From contig JAEZNF010000393.1 of NCBI GenBank assembly GCA_023441845.1, positions 1-8,604 on the forward strand: a DNA stretch of 8,604 bases. The letters are read 5' to 3'. Positions 1 to 6,700 of this stretch are shown piece by piece. Every line of letters begins with the position of its first letter. Positions within the stretch are counted from its first letter, which is position 1. A model generated the notes under the pieces. That model saw nothing but the letters and a program-made list of their open reading frames with translations, did no database searches and was not told where the DNA came from. The stretch comes from Bacillota bacterium. Lineage in GTDB: Bacteria; Bacillota; Clostridia; Acetivibrionales; DSM-2933. A program made the position numbers and the translations under genes.

Positions 1-253
1 GTATAAAAGAACAGACTATAGGCCATTTGATAAGTTACCGCCTAAGCCAGTAAACTTTGAACAAATGAAATATTTTGCCGAGTTATTGTCCGAAGACATT
101 CCTTTTTCAAGAATAGACTTTTATGAAATAAATCAGAAATTGTATTTTGGAGAAATTACATTGTTTCCTGGTAGCGGCTATGCTCCTTTTGATCCTCCTG
201 AATGGGACAAAATAATAGGTGAATGGATTACTCTACATAAGAAAAATTCTTAA
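1..253 (+). CDS. TupA-like ATP-grasp protein, C-terminal fragment (5' end outside the window)
   Basis: The frame starting at base 2 is open from the window edge to the TAA at 251-253, giving 83 residues, so the gene begins upstream; the ATG at 65 is internal. Visible near the end are RIDFYEINQKLYFGEI and FPGSG, followed by FDPPEWD. From memory of the family, this is how TupA-like ATP-grasp proteins end. The Asp of RIDFY (codon at 116) and the Glu of FGEI (codon at 152) sit where ATP-grasp enzymes place metal-binding acids. TupA itself is linked to teichuronopeptide synthesis in Bacillus, and relatives are common in capsule clusters. They are presumed to act in the cytoplasm, ligating an amino acid or similar group to a sugar or polymer precursor. 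The substrate here is unknown. The polysaccharide genes downstream fit this context. Family confidence is fairly high; exact function is low. Confidence 0.75.
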   Translation, partial: YKRTDYRPFDKLPPKPVNFEQMKYFAELLSEDIPFSRIDFYEINQKLYFGEITLFPGSGYAPFDPPEWDKIIGEWITLHKKNS

Positions 254-259
254 GATTCA

Positions 260-560
260 TTATTGATTGGCAATTTGTATTTTTAGAGAAATATATTGGC
301 TTATTAGTAATAAAACGGGTGTATCTAACTGTTCTGAAAATCTTTTGTTACATGATGCTAAAACTTTGGCTCTGAGGCTTGCATCAGCTACCCCTTTTCG
401 CATTGGGAGATATTGCTTATCTGCTGATTTATCTTCACCTTCTTTAAGTCGTTGAACCTTGAATCTGTTTGGATTGTTCATTGAAGTTTAAACATTTCCA
501 TTCCTTTGGCATAAGCCAGTGGTTTTAGTGTACCATTAAATACAAAAAAATGTGGTGTCT
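260..560 (-). pseudogene. Broken coding relic, possibly an internally deleted transposase-like or uncharacterised protein
   Basis: Two reverse-strand frames read as protein and join near base 481. The upstream part (about 560 down to 481) includes FNGTLKPLAYAKGMEMF and then stops. The downstream part (481 to 260) starts MNNPNRFKVQRLKEGEDKSA and contains YLPMRKGVADASLRAKVLA. As I recall them, both pieces resemble the beginning and the later part of a widespread family of roughly 430-500 residues, often left unannotated or called transposase-like. If so, several hundred central residues have been lost, with a frameshift at the junction. The tail after residue 55 of the second piece no longer looks like that family. 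I could not run a search, so the family link is tentative. The 222-base open frame 481-260 could also be read as a small hypothetical gene, but I see no convincing ribosome binding site. Confidence 0.4.
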
Positions 561-578
561 TCGACTTAAGACAGATAA

Positions 579-752
579 GAAATTTCGCGGCGTTTTCTGG
601 TTGTTTTTTTACGGGGGGATGATTCTCTATCGGACAGTCCTAGTAAGGCCTATATGGACATATGGACATCGAGTACAATAAAAAATCTGATTGGAATTTG
701 GGGAATTTATGACGAAAGTGGTAATTTGTATACAGATGCAATAGAGATATGA
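579..752 (+). pseudogene. Coding-like fragment of unknown origin
   Basis: An open frame without a usable early start runs from 579 (after a TAA at 576) to the TGA at 750-752. Its second half, from about base 630, reads SKAYMDIWTSS then IGIWGIYDESGNLYTDAIEI, which has the composition and rhythm of a real protein C-terminus rather than random AT-rich sequence. The first half overlaps the reverse-strand relic and is probably shadow. A candidate start is the ATG at 654, but it lacks a Shine-Dalgarno site. I do not recognise the family. It is best read as the 3' remnant of a gene lost from the polysaccharide locus. Confidence 0.3.
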
Positions 753-766
753 GCAAATATGTGTAT

Positions 767-794
767 TTGGAAATATTTAACTTGGTGGTATAAT
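767..794 (+). promoter_or_regulatory. Extended -10 promoter for the modulator-kinase operon
   Basis: A perfect TATAAT lies at 789-794, preceded by TG at 786-787 (extended -10, TGGTATAAT). A TTGGAA hexamer at 767-772 gives 16 bases of spacing. Transcription would start near 801, leaving a leader of about 137 bases before the ATG at 938. I saw no terminator-antiterminator pair or known riboswitch in that leader. Confidence 0.6.
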
Positions 795-937
795 TAATAA
801 TGTTATTCTGTAAGTGGGAAAAATGTGGGGTATATGCGCAAAAGAATCCTAACGATTAAAACAATATAAATAAAATATCCCTGTATTAATTGGCATAAGA
901 ACAGATAGTAACGGGGTAGTTGGGGGGGAAGGATGTT

Positions 938-1672
938 ATGAGGTCTGATGCAAGTGAAGAAAGAGACTGGATGAGAATGTTTGGTACGCTGAAAAAATGG
1001 TGGTGGATTATCGCTGGTATTTCTATTATTTCAGCTATCGTTTCATTTGTTATAAACTATTATTATACAGAAAATGTCTATGAGGCATCAACAACGCTGT
1101 ATTCGGGTACATTATCCAAAAGTTCAATTACATCCATGCTGCAGGAACTACAGGTAGGAGCTAATGTCATTCAGGATTACAGAGAAATTGTAAAAAGCCG
1201 TTTAATATTAGAAGAAACAAAGAGGCTGTTGAAAGAGGATGAAAAAAGCAATCCAAAACTCTCAAACGTAGTACTACTATCATATGGAAGCTTCAGCAGC
1301 AAGATAAGTGTAAGTCCTCTTAAGGATACTCACATAATGAGAATAACTGTCAGCGACACTGATCCCGAGGTTTGTATGCTGGTAGCGAATAAAATTGCGA
1401 GAGTTTTTTCTGAAAAGGTAAGGAAGATTACTAAGATTGATAATATACAGTTAATTGACGAAGCAATAAAGTCGGAGATACCGGTTAAACCAAATAAGAA
1501 GAAAAATGTGATGATTGCCTTTGGCATTGGAGTTATACTGGGTCTGGGAATTATCTTTTTGATATATTTCTTTGATAATACCGTTAAAACAGCAGATGAC
1601 GTAGTAGAATTGCTGGAATTGTCGGTTATTGGTGAGGTAAGAGAGTTTGAGGTAAAGGCGGTGGAAAAGTAA
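938..1672 (+). CDS. Wzz/YveK-type polysaccharide chain-length modulator (tyrosine kinase activator)
   Basis: This is a 244-residue membrane protein with the layout of Gram-positive polysaccharide co-polymerases (CapA, CpsC, YveK). A short cytoplasmic N-terminus is followed by a membrane segment at about 22-42 (rich in W, I and Y), an extracellular domain, and a second membrane segment at about 191-212. It ends in a cytoplasmic tail with DNTVKTADDVVE (213-224). The Pro-rich IPVKP just before the second membrane segment is typical of the Wzz family. Such proteins set polymer length, and their C-terminal tail activates the partner kinase. The ATG at 938 is chosen because GGGGGAAGGA (924-933) sits just upstream; an in-frame TTG at 920 would place the Shine-Dalgarno site inside the gene. 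Its stop TAA shares one base with the ATG of the kinase gene (TAATG), so the two are probably translationally coupled. Confidence 0.88.
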   Translation: MRSDASEERDWMRMFGTLKKWWWIIAGISIISAIVSFVINYYYTENVYEASTTLYSGTLSKSSITSMLQELQVGANVIQDYREIVKSRLILEETKRLLKEDEKSNPKLSNVVLLSYGSFSSKISVSPLKDTHIMRITVSDTDPEVCMLVANKIARVFSEKVRKITKIDNIQLIDEAIKSEIPVKPNKKKNVMIAFGIGVILGLGIIFLIYFFDNTVKTADDVVELLELSVIGEVREFEVKAVEK

Positions 1673-2421
1673 TGGATCAAAGGATTATTGTACATAATTC
1701 ACCTAAATCACCCGATGCAGAGGCTTACCGCACTATACGGTCCAATATACAGTTTTCTTCAACAGACAGGGAAATAAAAAGCCTTTTGATAACCAGTTCG
1801 GGGCAGGAGGAAGGAAAGTCATTGACATGTGTAAACCTTGCTGTGGCTTTTGCAGCGGCTGAAAGTAAAGTACTTCTCATGGATGCGGATTTAAGAAAGC
1901 CAAATTTGCACAAGATAATGAAGATAGATAAAAAAGACGGGTTGACCAATATACTTTCAAAGCATAATGATTATAAGGGTTTTATCAGTAAGACGGAAGT
2001 ACCTAATCTGGATGTTCTATTATGTGGGCCTGTGCCGCCAAATCCTTCTGAGATGCTCTCTTCAAAGTCAATGAAGAGTTTAATGGAGCAGGTGCGAAAT
2101 GCTTATGATATTGTTATTATAGATACTCCGCCGGTGGGAATTGTTACAGATGCTCAGATACTGTCTACTTTGGTGGATGGAGTTATACTGGTGGTGGCAT
2201 CGGAAAAAGCAAAAGTGGAGTCGGTAAGAAAGGCTAAGGAGCTCCTGCAGAATGTCAATTCCAACATACTGGGGGTTATCTTAAACAAGGTCAAGAAAAA
2301 GAGTAATTATTATTATGCATATGATGAAGAGACCGGCGAGAAGATGAAAACAAAAAATAAAATTAAAAAGTCATTACCGATCGAGGCACTGAAAATGGCC
2401 AAAAGAAAGTTGGAACATTAA
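1672..2421 (+). CDS. CpsD/YwqD-type polysaccharide biosynthesis tyrosine autokinase
   Basis: A 249-residue cytoplasmic bacterial tyrosine kinase, partner of the preceding modulator. Visible motifs in order are: EAYRTIRSNI (17-26), the conserved N-terminal segment linked to oligomer formation; Walker A SSGQEEGKS (42-50); Walker A' VLLMDADLRKP (67-77); Walker B IVIIDTPP (147-154); and a short tyrosine cluster YYYAY (213-217) expected to be the autophosphorylation site. Length and motif order match the stand-alone kinase form of Firmicutes, which needs the modulator's C-terminal tail for activity. The cycle of autophosphorylation and dephosphorylation is thought to control capsule or exopolysaccharide polymerisation and export. 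The cluster has only four tyrosines and is followed by about 32 residues rich in Lys without Tyr, whereas relatives usually end soon after it. No cognate phosphatase gene is visible in the window. Confidence 0.92.
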   Translation: MDQRIIVHNSPKSPDAEAYRTIRSNIQFSSTDREIKSLLITSSGQEEGKSLTCVNLAVAFAAAESKVLLMDADLRKPNLHKIMKIDKKDGLTNILSKHNDYKGFISKTEVPNLDVLLCGPVPPNPSEMLSSKSMKSLMEQVRNAYDIVIIDTPPVGIVTDAQILSTLVDGVILVVASEKAKVESVRKAKELLQNVNSNILGVILNKVKKKSNYYYAYDEETGEKMKTKNKIKKSLPIEALKMAKRKLEH

Positions 2422-2471
2422 AAGAGAAAAGAGAATGTGCCGGCACTGGTTAAAAATGATTAGAATAAAAG

Positions 2472-2510
2472 TAAAAGGGGCAGGCTTAAAATAGCATGTC
2501 CCTTTTATTT
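2472..2510 (+). terminator. Intrinsic terminator after the kinase gene
   Basis: TAAAAGGGGCA (2472-2482) pairs with TGTCCCTTTTA (2497-2507) over 11 base pairs with one G-U pair. An inner GCT/AGC can extend the stem inside the loop. The T-rich 3' arm runs into TTT. It lies 50 bases after the kinase stop and should end the polysaccharide operon before dnaE. Confidence 0.7.
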
Positions 2511-2511
2511 A

Positions 2512-2520
2512 TGTTATAAT
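2512..2520 (+). promoter_or_regulatory. Extended -10 promoter of dnaE
   Basis: TGTTATAAT at 2512-2520 is a perfect extended -10. No good -35 hexamer is found at 16-18 bases, where the sequence lies in the 3' part of the preceding hairpin. Transcription would begin near 2527, about 30 bases before the GTG of dnaE. Confidence 0.5.
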
Positions 2521-2556
2521 GTTAAAAAACTAAGTTTATGAAAGAAGGAAATATAA

Positions 2557-5500
2557 GTGCCTGGTTTTGTTCATCTGCATGTTCATACCGAATACAGCCT
2601 GCTTGACGGCGCAAATAGAATTAAAGACCTTATTAAACGTACCGCCGAATTGGGGATGGATAGTATAGCAATTACCGATCACGGGGTTATGTATGGGGTT
2701 ATAGACTTTTATAAGGAGGCTGTAAAGAACAACATAAAGCCTATTATAGGTTGTGAGGTCTATACAGCCAGAAGAAGCAGGCTGGATAAGCAGCCGGGCA
2801 TTGACTCCGACTATGGGCATCTTGTGCTGCTGGCAAAAGATATGACGGGTTATAAAAACCTTATGAAGATTGTATCGATAGGCTTTACGGAAGGTTATTA
2901 TTACAAGCCCAGAATCGATATAGAGGTACTGGAAAGGTATAATGAAGGAATAATAGCAATGAGCGCGTGCCTTTCGGGGGATGTGCCCAGGGCTCTTTTA
3001 AATAACGACTATGAGAAAGCAAAGGAAACCGCACTCAAATTAAGCACAATTTTCGGCAAGGACAACTTTTATCTCGAGCTCCAGAGTAACGGCATAGAAG
3101 AGCAGAATCTGGTTAACCAGCAACTTATCAGGATGAGCAAGGATTTGGGCCTTCCCCTTATTGCCACAAATGACGCCCATTACTTAAGGCGTGAGGATGC
3201 GAGAGCCCACGAAATCCTTCTTTGCATCCAGACAGGTAAAAATATCAATGATGAGGACAGAATGAGGTTTTCGACGGATGAGTTCTATGTGAAATCCGTT
3301 GATGAGATGTACAGGCTGTTCGGCAATGTCCCGGAGGCGCTGGAAAATACATTGAAGGTTGCCGAAAGATGCAATGTGGAACTTGAGTTTAACAAGCTGC
3401 ATTTGCCTGCGTATGAGGTTCCGGGAGGAGTCCCGCCGTTTGAATATTTAAGGGAATTATGCTTCGAAGGCCTTAAAAACAGGTACTGCGATAGCTATAG
3501 CCGTGAGAAGGAAGAACGGCTGGAATATGAGCTTGGTGTTATAAAACAGATGGGTTATGTGGATTATTTCCTTGTAGTGTGGGACTTTATAAAATACGCA
3601 AAGGACAACGGGATAATGGTAGGCCCCGGAAGAGGCTCTGCTGCCGGAAGCCTTGTAGCATATACACTCGGCATTACAAGTATAGACCCGTTAAAATACA
3701 ATCTGCTTTTTGAGCGCTTCTTAAACCCCGAGAGAGTAAGCATGCCCGATATAGATATAGACTTCTGCTACGAAAGAAGGCAGGAGGTTATAGACTATGT
3801 TGTCAGAAAGTACGGGGAGGACAGGGTCGCCCAGATAATCACCTTCGGTACTATGGCAGCAAGAGCCGCCATAAGGGATGTGGGAAGGGCTCTTGACATT
3901 CCGTACAATGAAGTTGATTCGGTGGCAAAGATGATACCTTTCCAGATTGGGATGAACATAGAAAAAGCCCTCGAAGTAAATCCCGAATTGCGTACGAGGT
4001 ACAATGAAGAGGATAGGATAAGGGAACTCATTGATACGGCAAGACTTTTAGAGGGGATGCCAAGGCATGCCTCAACCCATGCTGCCGGTGTGGTTATATC
4101 CAAAGACCCCATTAACGAATATGTACCGCTCCAGAAAAACGATGAAAGTGTCACCACACAATATGTCATGGGCACTCTGGAGGAATTGGGTCTTCTTAAG
4201 ATGGACTTTTTAGGCTTAAGGACACTGACGGTTTTAAGGGATGCCGTTGATTTGGCCAGGAAAAATTATAATACGGATCTGGATATAAATAAAATCAACA
4301 TGGATGACCCTGCCGTATTTAAATTGATAAGCGAGGGCAGGACGTCGGGAGTGTTCCAATTGGAAAGCGGCGGAATGACCCAGTTTATGAAGGAACTGCA
4401 GCCGGCAAGCCTTGAGGATATCATTGCCGGGATTTCCCTGTACCGGCCGGGACCTATGGACCAGATACCAAGGTATATAAAGAATAAGAATAATGCCCAG
4501 GAAATAAAATACGACCATCCCCTGCTCGGGAATATTCTGGATGTAACATACGGCTGTATGGTTTATCAGGAACAGGTTATGCAGATAGTGCGCGAATTGG
4601 CGGGATATTCGATGGGAAGGTCGGATCTCGTTAGAAGGGCAATGTCAAAGAAAAAAATAAGCGTAATGCAGCAGGAGAGGCAAAACTTTATTCACGGTAT
4701 AACCGATGACAATGGAAATATCGTCGTTAAGGGAGCAGTTAAAAACGGCGTAGATGAAGCAACCGCAAACAGGATATTCGATGAAATGATGGATTTTGCA
4801 AGTTATGCCTTCAATAAGTCCCATGCGGCGGCATATGCGGTTGTAGCCTATCAAACAGCGTGGCTTAAGTGCTATTATCCTGTAGAATTTACGGCAGCCC
4901 TTTTAAACAGCTTTCTTGGAAGCAGTGACAAGGTTTCCCAGTATGTACACGAGTGCAAGAATATGAATATAGAAGTACTCCCGCCCGATATAAACGAAAG
5001 CAGTGTGAAATTTACCGTAGTAAACGGGAAAATACGGTTTGGACTGGCTGCCGTTAAAAATGTCGGTGAGGGCCCCGTAAGAGGCATAATAGAAGAAAAA
5101 CAGAAAAACGGCAGTTTTAAAGGCTTCAGGGACTTCATTGAAAGAATTGACGGCAGGGATATTAATAAAAGATGTATTGAAAGCCTTATTAAAAGCGGTG
5201 CCTTTGATTCCTTCGGCATATTCAGATCAAAGCTCATTGCATCTTACGAGAAGATGATTGACGGGATACAGCAAAATAAAAAAAGAAATATGGATGGGCA
5301 GGTATCTATTTTTGAGTTTGACAGCGGAAACAAAAAAGAAATACCGCCTACCGAAGATTACCCGGATTTGAAGGAATACCCGCCCAAGATGCTTCTGGCT
5401 ATGGAAAAGGAGATGTTGGGGTTATATATATCGGGGCATCCATTAAAAGAGTTTGAAAATGATCTGAACGCCCAGGTGAGTTTGTTCAGCTCAAGCATTA

Positions 5501-6045
5501 ATGCCAACCGTTCCGAAGGCGGAGGCGAAGAACTTTTAGCTGAGCTTGAAAACGTGCGTGACGGCATGCCGGTCACTGTAGGAGGTATAATAGCCTCAAA
5601 AAAGACTAAAACCACCAAGAACAATAATCTGATGGCATTTATAACACTTGAAGACCTGTATGGGTATATGGAGGTAATAGTATTCCCAACAATTTACGAG
5701 AGGTTTTCAAACTTAATTGTGGAGGAAAATATTGTTATTATAAATGGAAGAATAAGTTTGAAGGAAGAAGAACAACCTAAGATAATATGCGAGGAGATAA
5801 AACCTGTTAAGAAAGTGGCTGTTAAAAAGGTGTATGTCAGGCTGAAAAACAATAAGCCCTGCCATATGCTGGATTCTTTGATGTCCATGTTCAGGTATTT
5901 CAACGGAAACACTCCGGTGTGCCTCTACAGCGAGGAGGATAAGTCCGTTAAGGTTTTGGAAAGGGAGTTCTGGGTAAGTCTGAATGATTATCTTCTTAAA
6001 GAGTTGAAGGAACGGCTTGGTGAAGAAAACGTGAAGGTAGTTTAA
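2557..6045 (+). CDS. dnaE: DNA polymerase III alpha subunit, DnaE type
   Basis: An intact 1162-residue replicative DNA polymerase, the usual length for DnaE. The start is GTG at 2557, with AGAAGGAA at 2543-2550 as ribosome binding site. The N-terminal PHP domain (1 to about 210) keeps a full set of metal ligands: H8, H10, D17, H42, E67, H88, C138, D206, H208. The polymerase core has GPGRGSAAG (356-364), PDIDIDF (397-403) with catalytic D398 and D400, KMDFLGL with the third catalytic D550, YRPGPM (629-634) and SYAFNKSHAAAYA (749-761). A helix-hairpin-helix region follows at about 800-890. QVSIF (915-919) matches the sliding-clamp binding motif, and an OB fold begins near 1005. In Firmicutes, DnaE usually works beside PolC, extending primers before handing over; whether PolC exists here cannot be seen. 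No intein or frameshift is present. The gene is followed closely by mtrB. Confidence 0.98.
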   Translation: MPGFVHLHVHTEYSLLDGANRIKDLIKRTAELGMDSIAITDHGVMYGVIDFYKEAVKNNIKPIIGCEVYTARRSRLDKQPGIDSDYGHLVLLAKDMTGYKNLMKIVSIGFTEGYYYKPRIDIEVLERYNEGIIAMSACLSGDVPRALLNNDYEKAKETALKLSTIFGKDNFYLELQSNGIEEQNLVNQQLIRMSKDLGLPLIATNDAHYLRREDARAHEILLCIQTGKNINDEDRMRFSTDEFYVKSVDEMYRLFGNVPEALENTLKVAERCNVELEFNKLHLPAYEVPGGVPPFEYLRELCFEGLKNRYCDSYSREKEERLEYELGVIKQMGYVDYFLVVWDFIKYAKDNGIMVGPGRGSAAGSLVAYTLGITSIDPLKYNLLFERFLNPERVSMPDIDIDFCYERRQEVIDYVVRKYGEDRVAQIITFGTMAARAAIRDVGRALDIPYNEVDSVAKMIPFQIGMNIEKALEVNPELRTRYNEEDRIRELIDTARLLEGMPRHASTHAAGVVISKDPINEYVPLQKNDESVTTQYVMGTLEELGLLKMDFLGLRTLTVLRDAVDLARKNYNTDLDINKINMDDPAVFKLISEGRTSGVFQLESGGMTQFMKELQPASLEDIIAGISLYRPGPMDQIPRYIKNKNNAQEIKYDHPLLGNILDVTYGCMVYQEQVMQIVRELAGYSMGRSDLVRRAMSKKKISVMQQERQNFIHGITDDNGNIVVKGAVKNGVDEATANRIFDEMMDFASYAFNKSHAAAYAVVAYQTAWLKCYYPVEFTAALLNSFLGSSDKVSQYVHECKNMNIEVLPPDINESSVKFTVVNGKIRFGLAAVKNVGEGPVRGIIEEKQKNGSFKGFRDFIERIDGRDINKRCIESLIKSGAFDSFGIFRSKLIASYEKMIDGIQQNKKRNMDGQVSIFEFDSGNKKEIPPTEDYPDLKEYPPKMLLAMEKEMLGLYISGHPLKEFENDLNAQVSLFSSSINANRSEGGGEELLAELENVRDGMPVTVGGIIASKKTKTTKNNNLMAFITLEDLYGYMEVIVFPTIYERFSNLIVEENIVIINGRISLKEEEQPKIICEEIKPVKKVAVKKVYVRLKNNKPCHMLDSLMSMFRYFNGNTPVCLYSEEDKSVKVLEREFWVSLNDYLLKELKERLGEENVKVV

Positions 6046-6064
6046 AAAATATTGATTTTTAAAC
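6040..6064 (+). other. AT-rich inverted repeat over the dnaE stop codon
   Basis: GTTTAAAAA (6040-6048) and TTTTTAAAC (6056-6064) form a perfect 9-base inverted repeat with a 7-base spacer, and the dnaE TAA lies in the left arm. It has only two G-C pairs, so it would be a weak terminator at best. It may reduce read-through or protect the mRNA end between dnaE and mtrB. Confidence 0.3.
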
Positions 6065-6080
6065 TGAAATAATATATAGT
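6052..6080 (+). promoter_or_regulatory. Possible weak promoter for mtrB
   Basis: TTGATT (6052-6057) and TATAGT (6075-6080) are separated by 17 bases. The predicted start point (about 6087) would fall inside the GAGGTGA ribosome binding site, which argues against it. Read-through from dnaE is the alternative. Confidence 0.25.
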
Positions 6081-6099
6081 TATGACGAGGTGATTATAA

Positions 6100-6333
6100 G
6101 TGGAGCATGATTTGGAAAAGATCACAGGTGATTATATTGTGATTAAAGCTGAAGAAAACGGAGTTAATATAATTGGTCTTACACGAGGAAGGGATACGAA
6201 ATTTCACCACAGCGAAAAGCTCGACAAGGGTGAGGTAATGCTGGCCCAGTTTACTGAAAATACTTCTGCCATAAAGGTTAGAGGTAAGGCAAAAATTCTA
6301 TGCCGTCATGGAGAAATATTTTCCGGTGAATAA
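6100..6333 (+). CDS. mtrB: Trp RNA-binding attenuation protein (TRAP)
   Basis: A 77-residue protein closely similar to Bacillus subtilis MtrB, as I recall that sequence. Blocks such as [25 protein letters not shown] and TSAIKVRG match almost exactly. TRAP forms an 11-subunit ring that, when loaded with tryptophan, binds RNA carrying repeated GAG or UAG triplets. In this way it turns down tryptophan biosynthesis and transport genes. With an offset of three from B. subtilis numbering, the RNA-contacting K37, K56 and R58 correspond to K40, K59 and R61 here. E36 and D39 correspond to E39 and D42, and tryptophan-pocket T25 and T30 to T28 and T33. The GTG start is supported by GAGGTGA at 6086-6092. 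The gene lies 54 bases after dnaE and 21 before the next gene. B. subtilis mtrB instead follows folE. No trp genes, anti-TRAP gene or clear triplet array lie in the window. Confidence 0.95.
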   Translation: MEHDLEKITGDYIVIKAEENGVNIIGLTRGRDTKFHHSEKLDKGEVMLAQFTENTSAIKVRGKAKILCRHGEIFSGE

Positions 6334-6354
6334 ATATTAAAGGGGCGTGTAGAT

Positions 6355-6552
6355 ATGTGGACTGTTGTGTATATGGCACAAAGCAAGGAGATTGCTAGTA
6401 GACTGCAGGAAATGCTTACAGATGAGGGTATTCTGGTTAAGATGCGTCCGATAAGTAAGAGCCACGAGAATAGCGATAATTACTTTGAGGTGTTGGTACC
6501 TGAAGCAGAAGTAGAAGAAGCCCACAGCGTTATTATCGAAAGAGGATTCTAA
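6355..6552 (+). CDS. DUF2007-like small protein of unknown function
   Basis: A 65-residue soluble protein beginning MWTVVYMAQSKEIASRLQEM and containing FEVLVPEAEVEEAHSVI. This alternation of a short strand, an amphipathic helix, a strand and a final helix resembles the DUF2007 group (putative signal-transducing or ferredoxin-like small proteins). Proteins with the same MWTVVY start are often found near dnaE or pfkA in Clostridia, and database entries sometimes label them glutamate decarboxylase, which a protein of this size cannot be. The ATG at 6355 follows AGGGG at 6341-6345. Only 21 bases separate it from mtrB, so the two are very probably on one transcript, ended by the hairpin at 6584. 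The function is unknown. Confidence 0.8.
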   Translation: MWTVVYMAQSKEIASRLQEMLTDEGILVKMRPISKSHENSDNYFEVLVPEAEVEEAHSVIIERGF

Positions 6553-6583
6553 TGCAGTTGATAAATAATATATTCAATTTTTC

Positions 6584-6620
6584 CCCGTGCTAATTTTATT
6601 TACACGGGTTTAATTATTTT
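6584..6620 (+). terminator. Intrinsic terminator after the dnaE-mtrB group
   Basis: CCCGTG (6584-6589) pairs with CACGGG (6603-6608), and TAA/TTA inside the loop can lengthen the stem. A T-rich run, TTTAATTATTTTAT, follows. It lies about 30 bases after the small gene's stop. The opposite side is also preceded by a T run, so it may work in both directions. Confidence 0.75.
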
Positions 6621-6700
6621 ATAGGCATTTTTAAAATTTTTTGCAGCATTTTGGAAATATTTTTTGAGTTTTTAATATTATGATAGTAGGTGAAGTTTTA

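Noticed and set aside
267..455. Forward frame of 62 codons in the left gene-poor stretch
   Set aside because: It starts with TTG without a Shine-Dalgarno site and is complementary to the reverse-strand relic, which reads better as protein.
651..668. TATGGACA direct repeat as a possible CRISPR or phase-variation tract
   Set aside because: There are only two copies of an 8-base unit, with no spacers or further copies; the same bases also fit the coding-like frame there.
1330..1695. Reverse-strand frame of 121 codons opposite the modulator
   Set aside because: The product is a run of Ser, Thr, Ile and Phe typical of antisense to a coding gene, and the forward gene is clearly identified.
3795..4175. 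Open reverse-strand frame of 126 codons inside dnaE
   Set aside because: It lies wholly opposite the highly conserved polymerase core, has no ribosome binding site and gives a low-complexity Ser/Ile/Leu-rich product, so it is a shadow of dnaE.
6651..6681. Promoter for the thioesterase gene (TTGGAA and TATTAT)
   Set aside because: The spacing is 19 bases and both hexamers are imperfect in a very AT-rich stretch, so it cannot be separated from chance.
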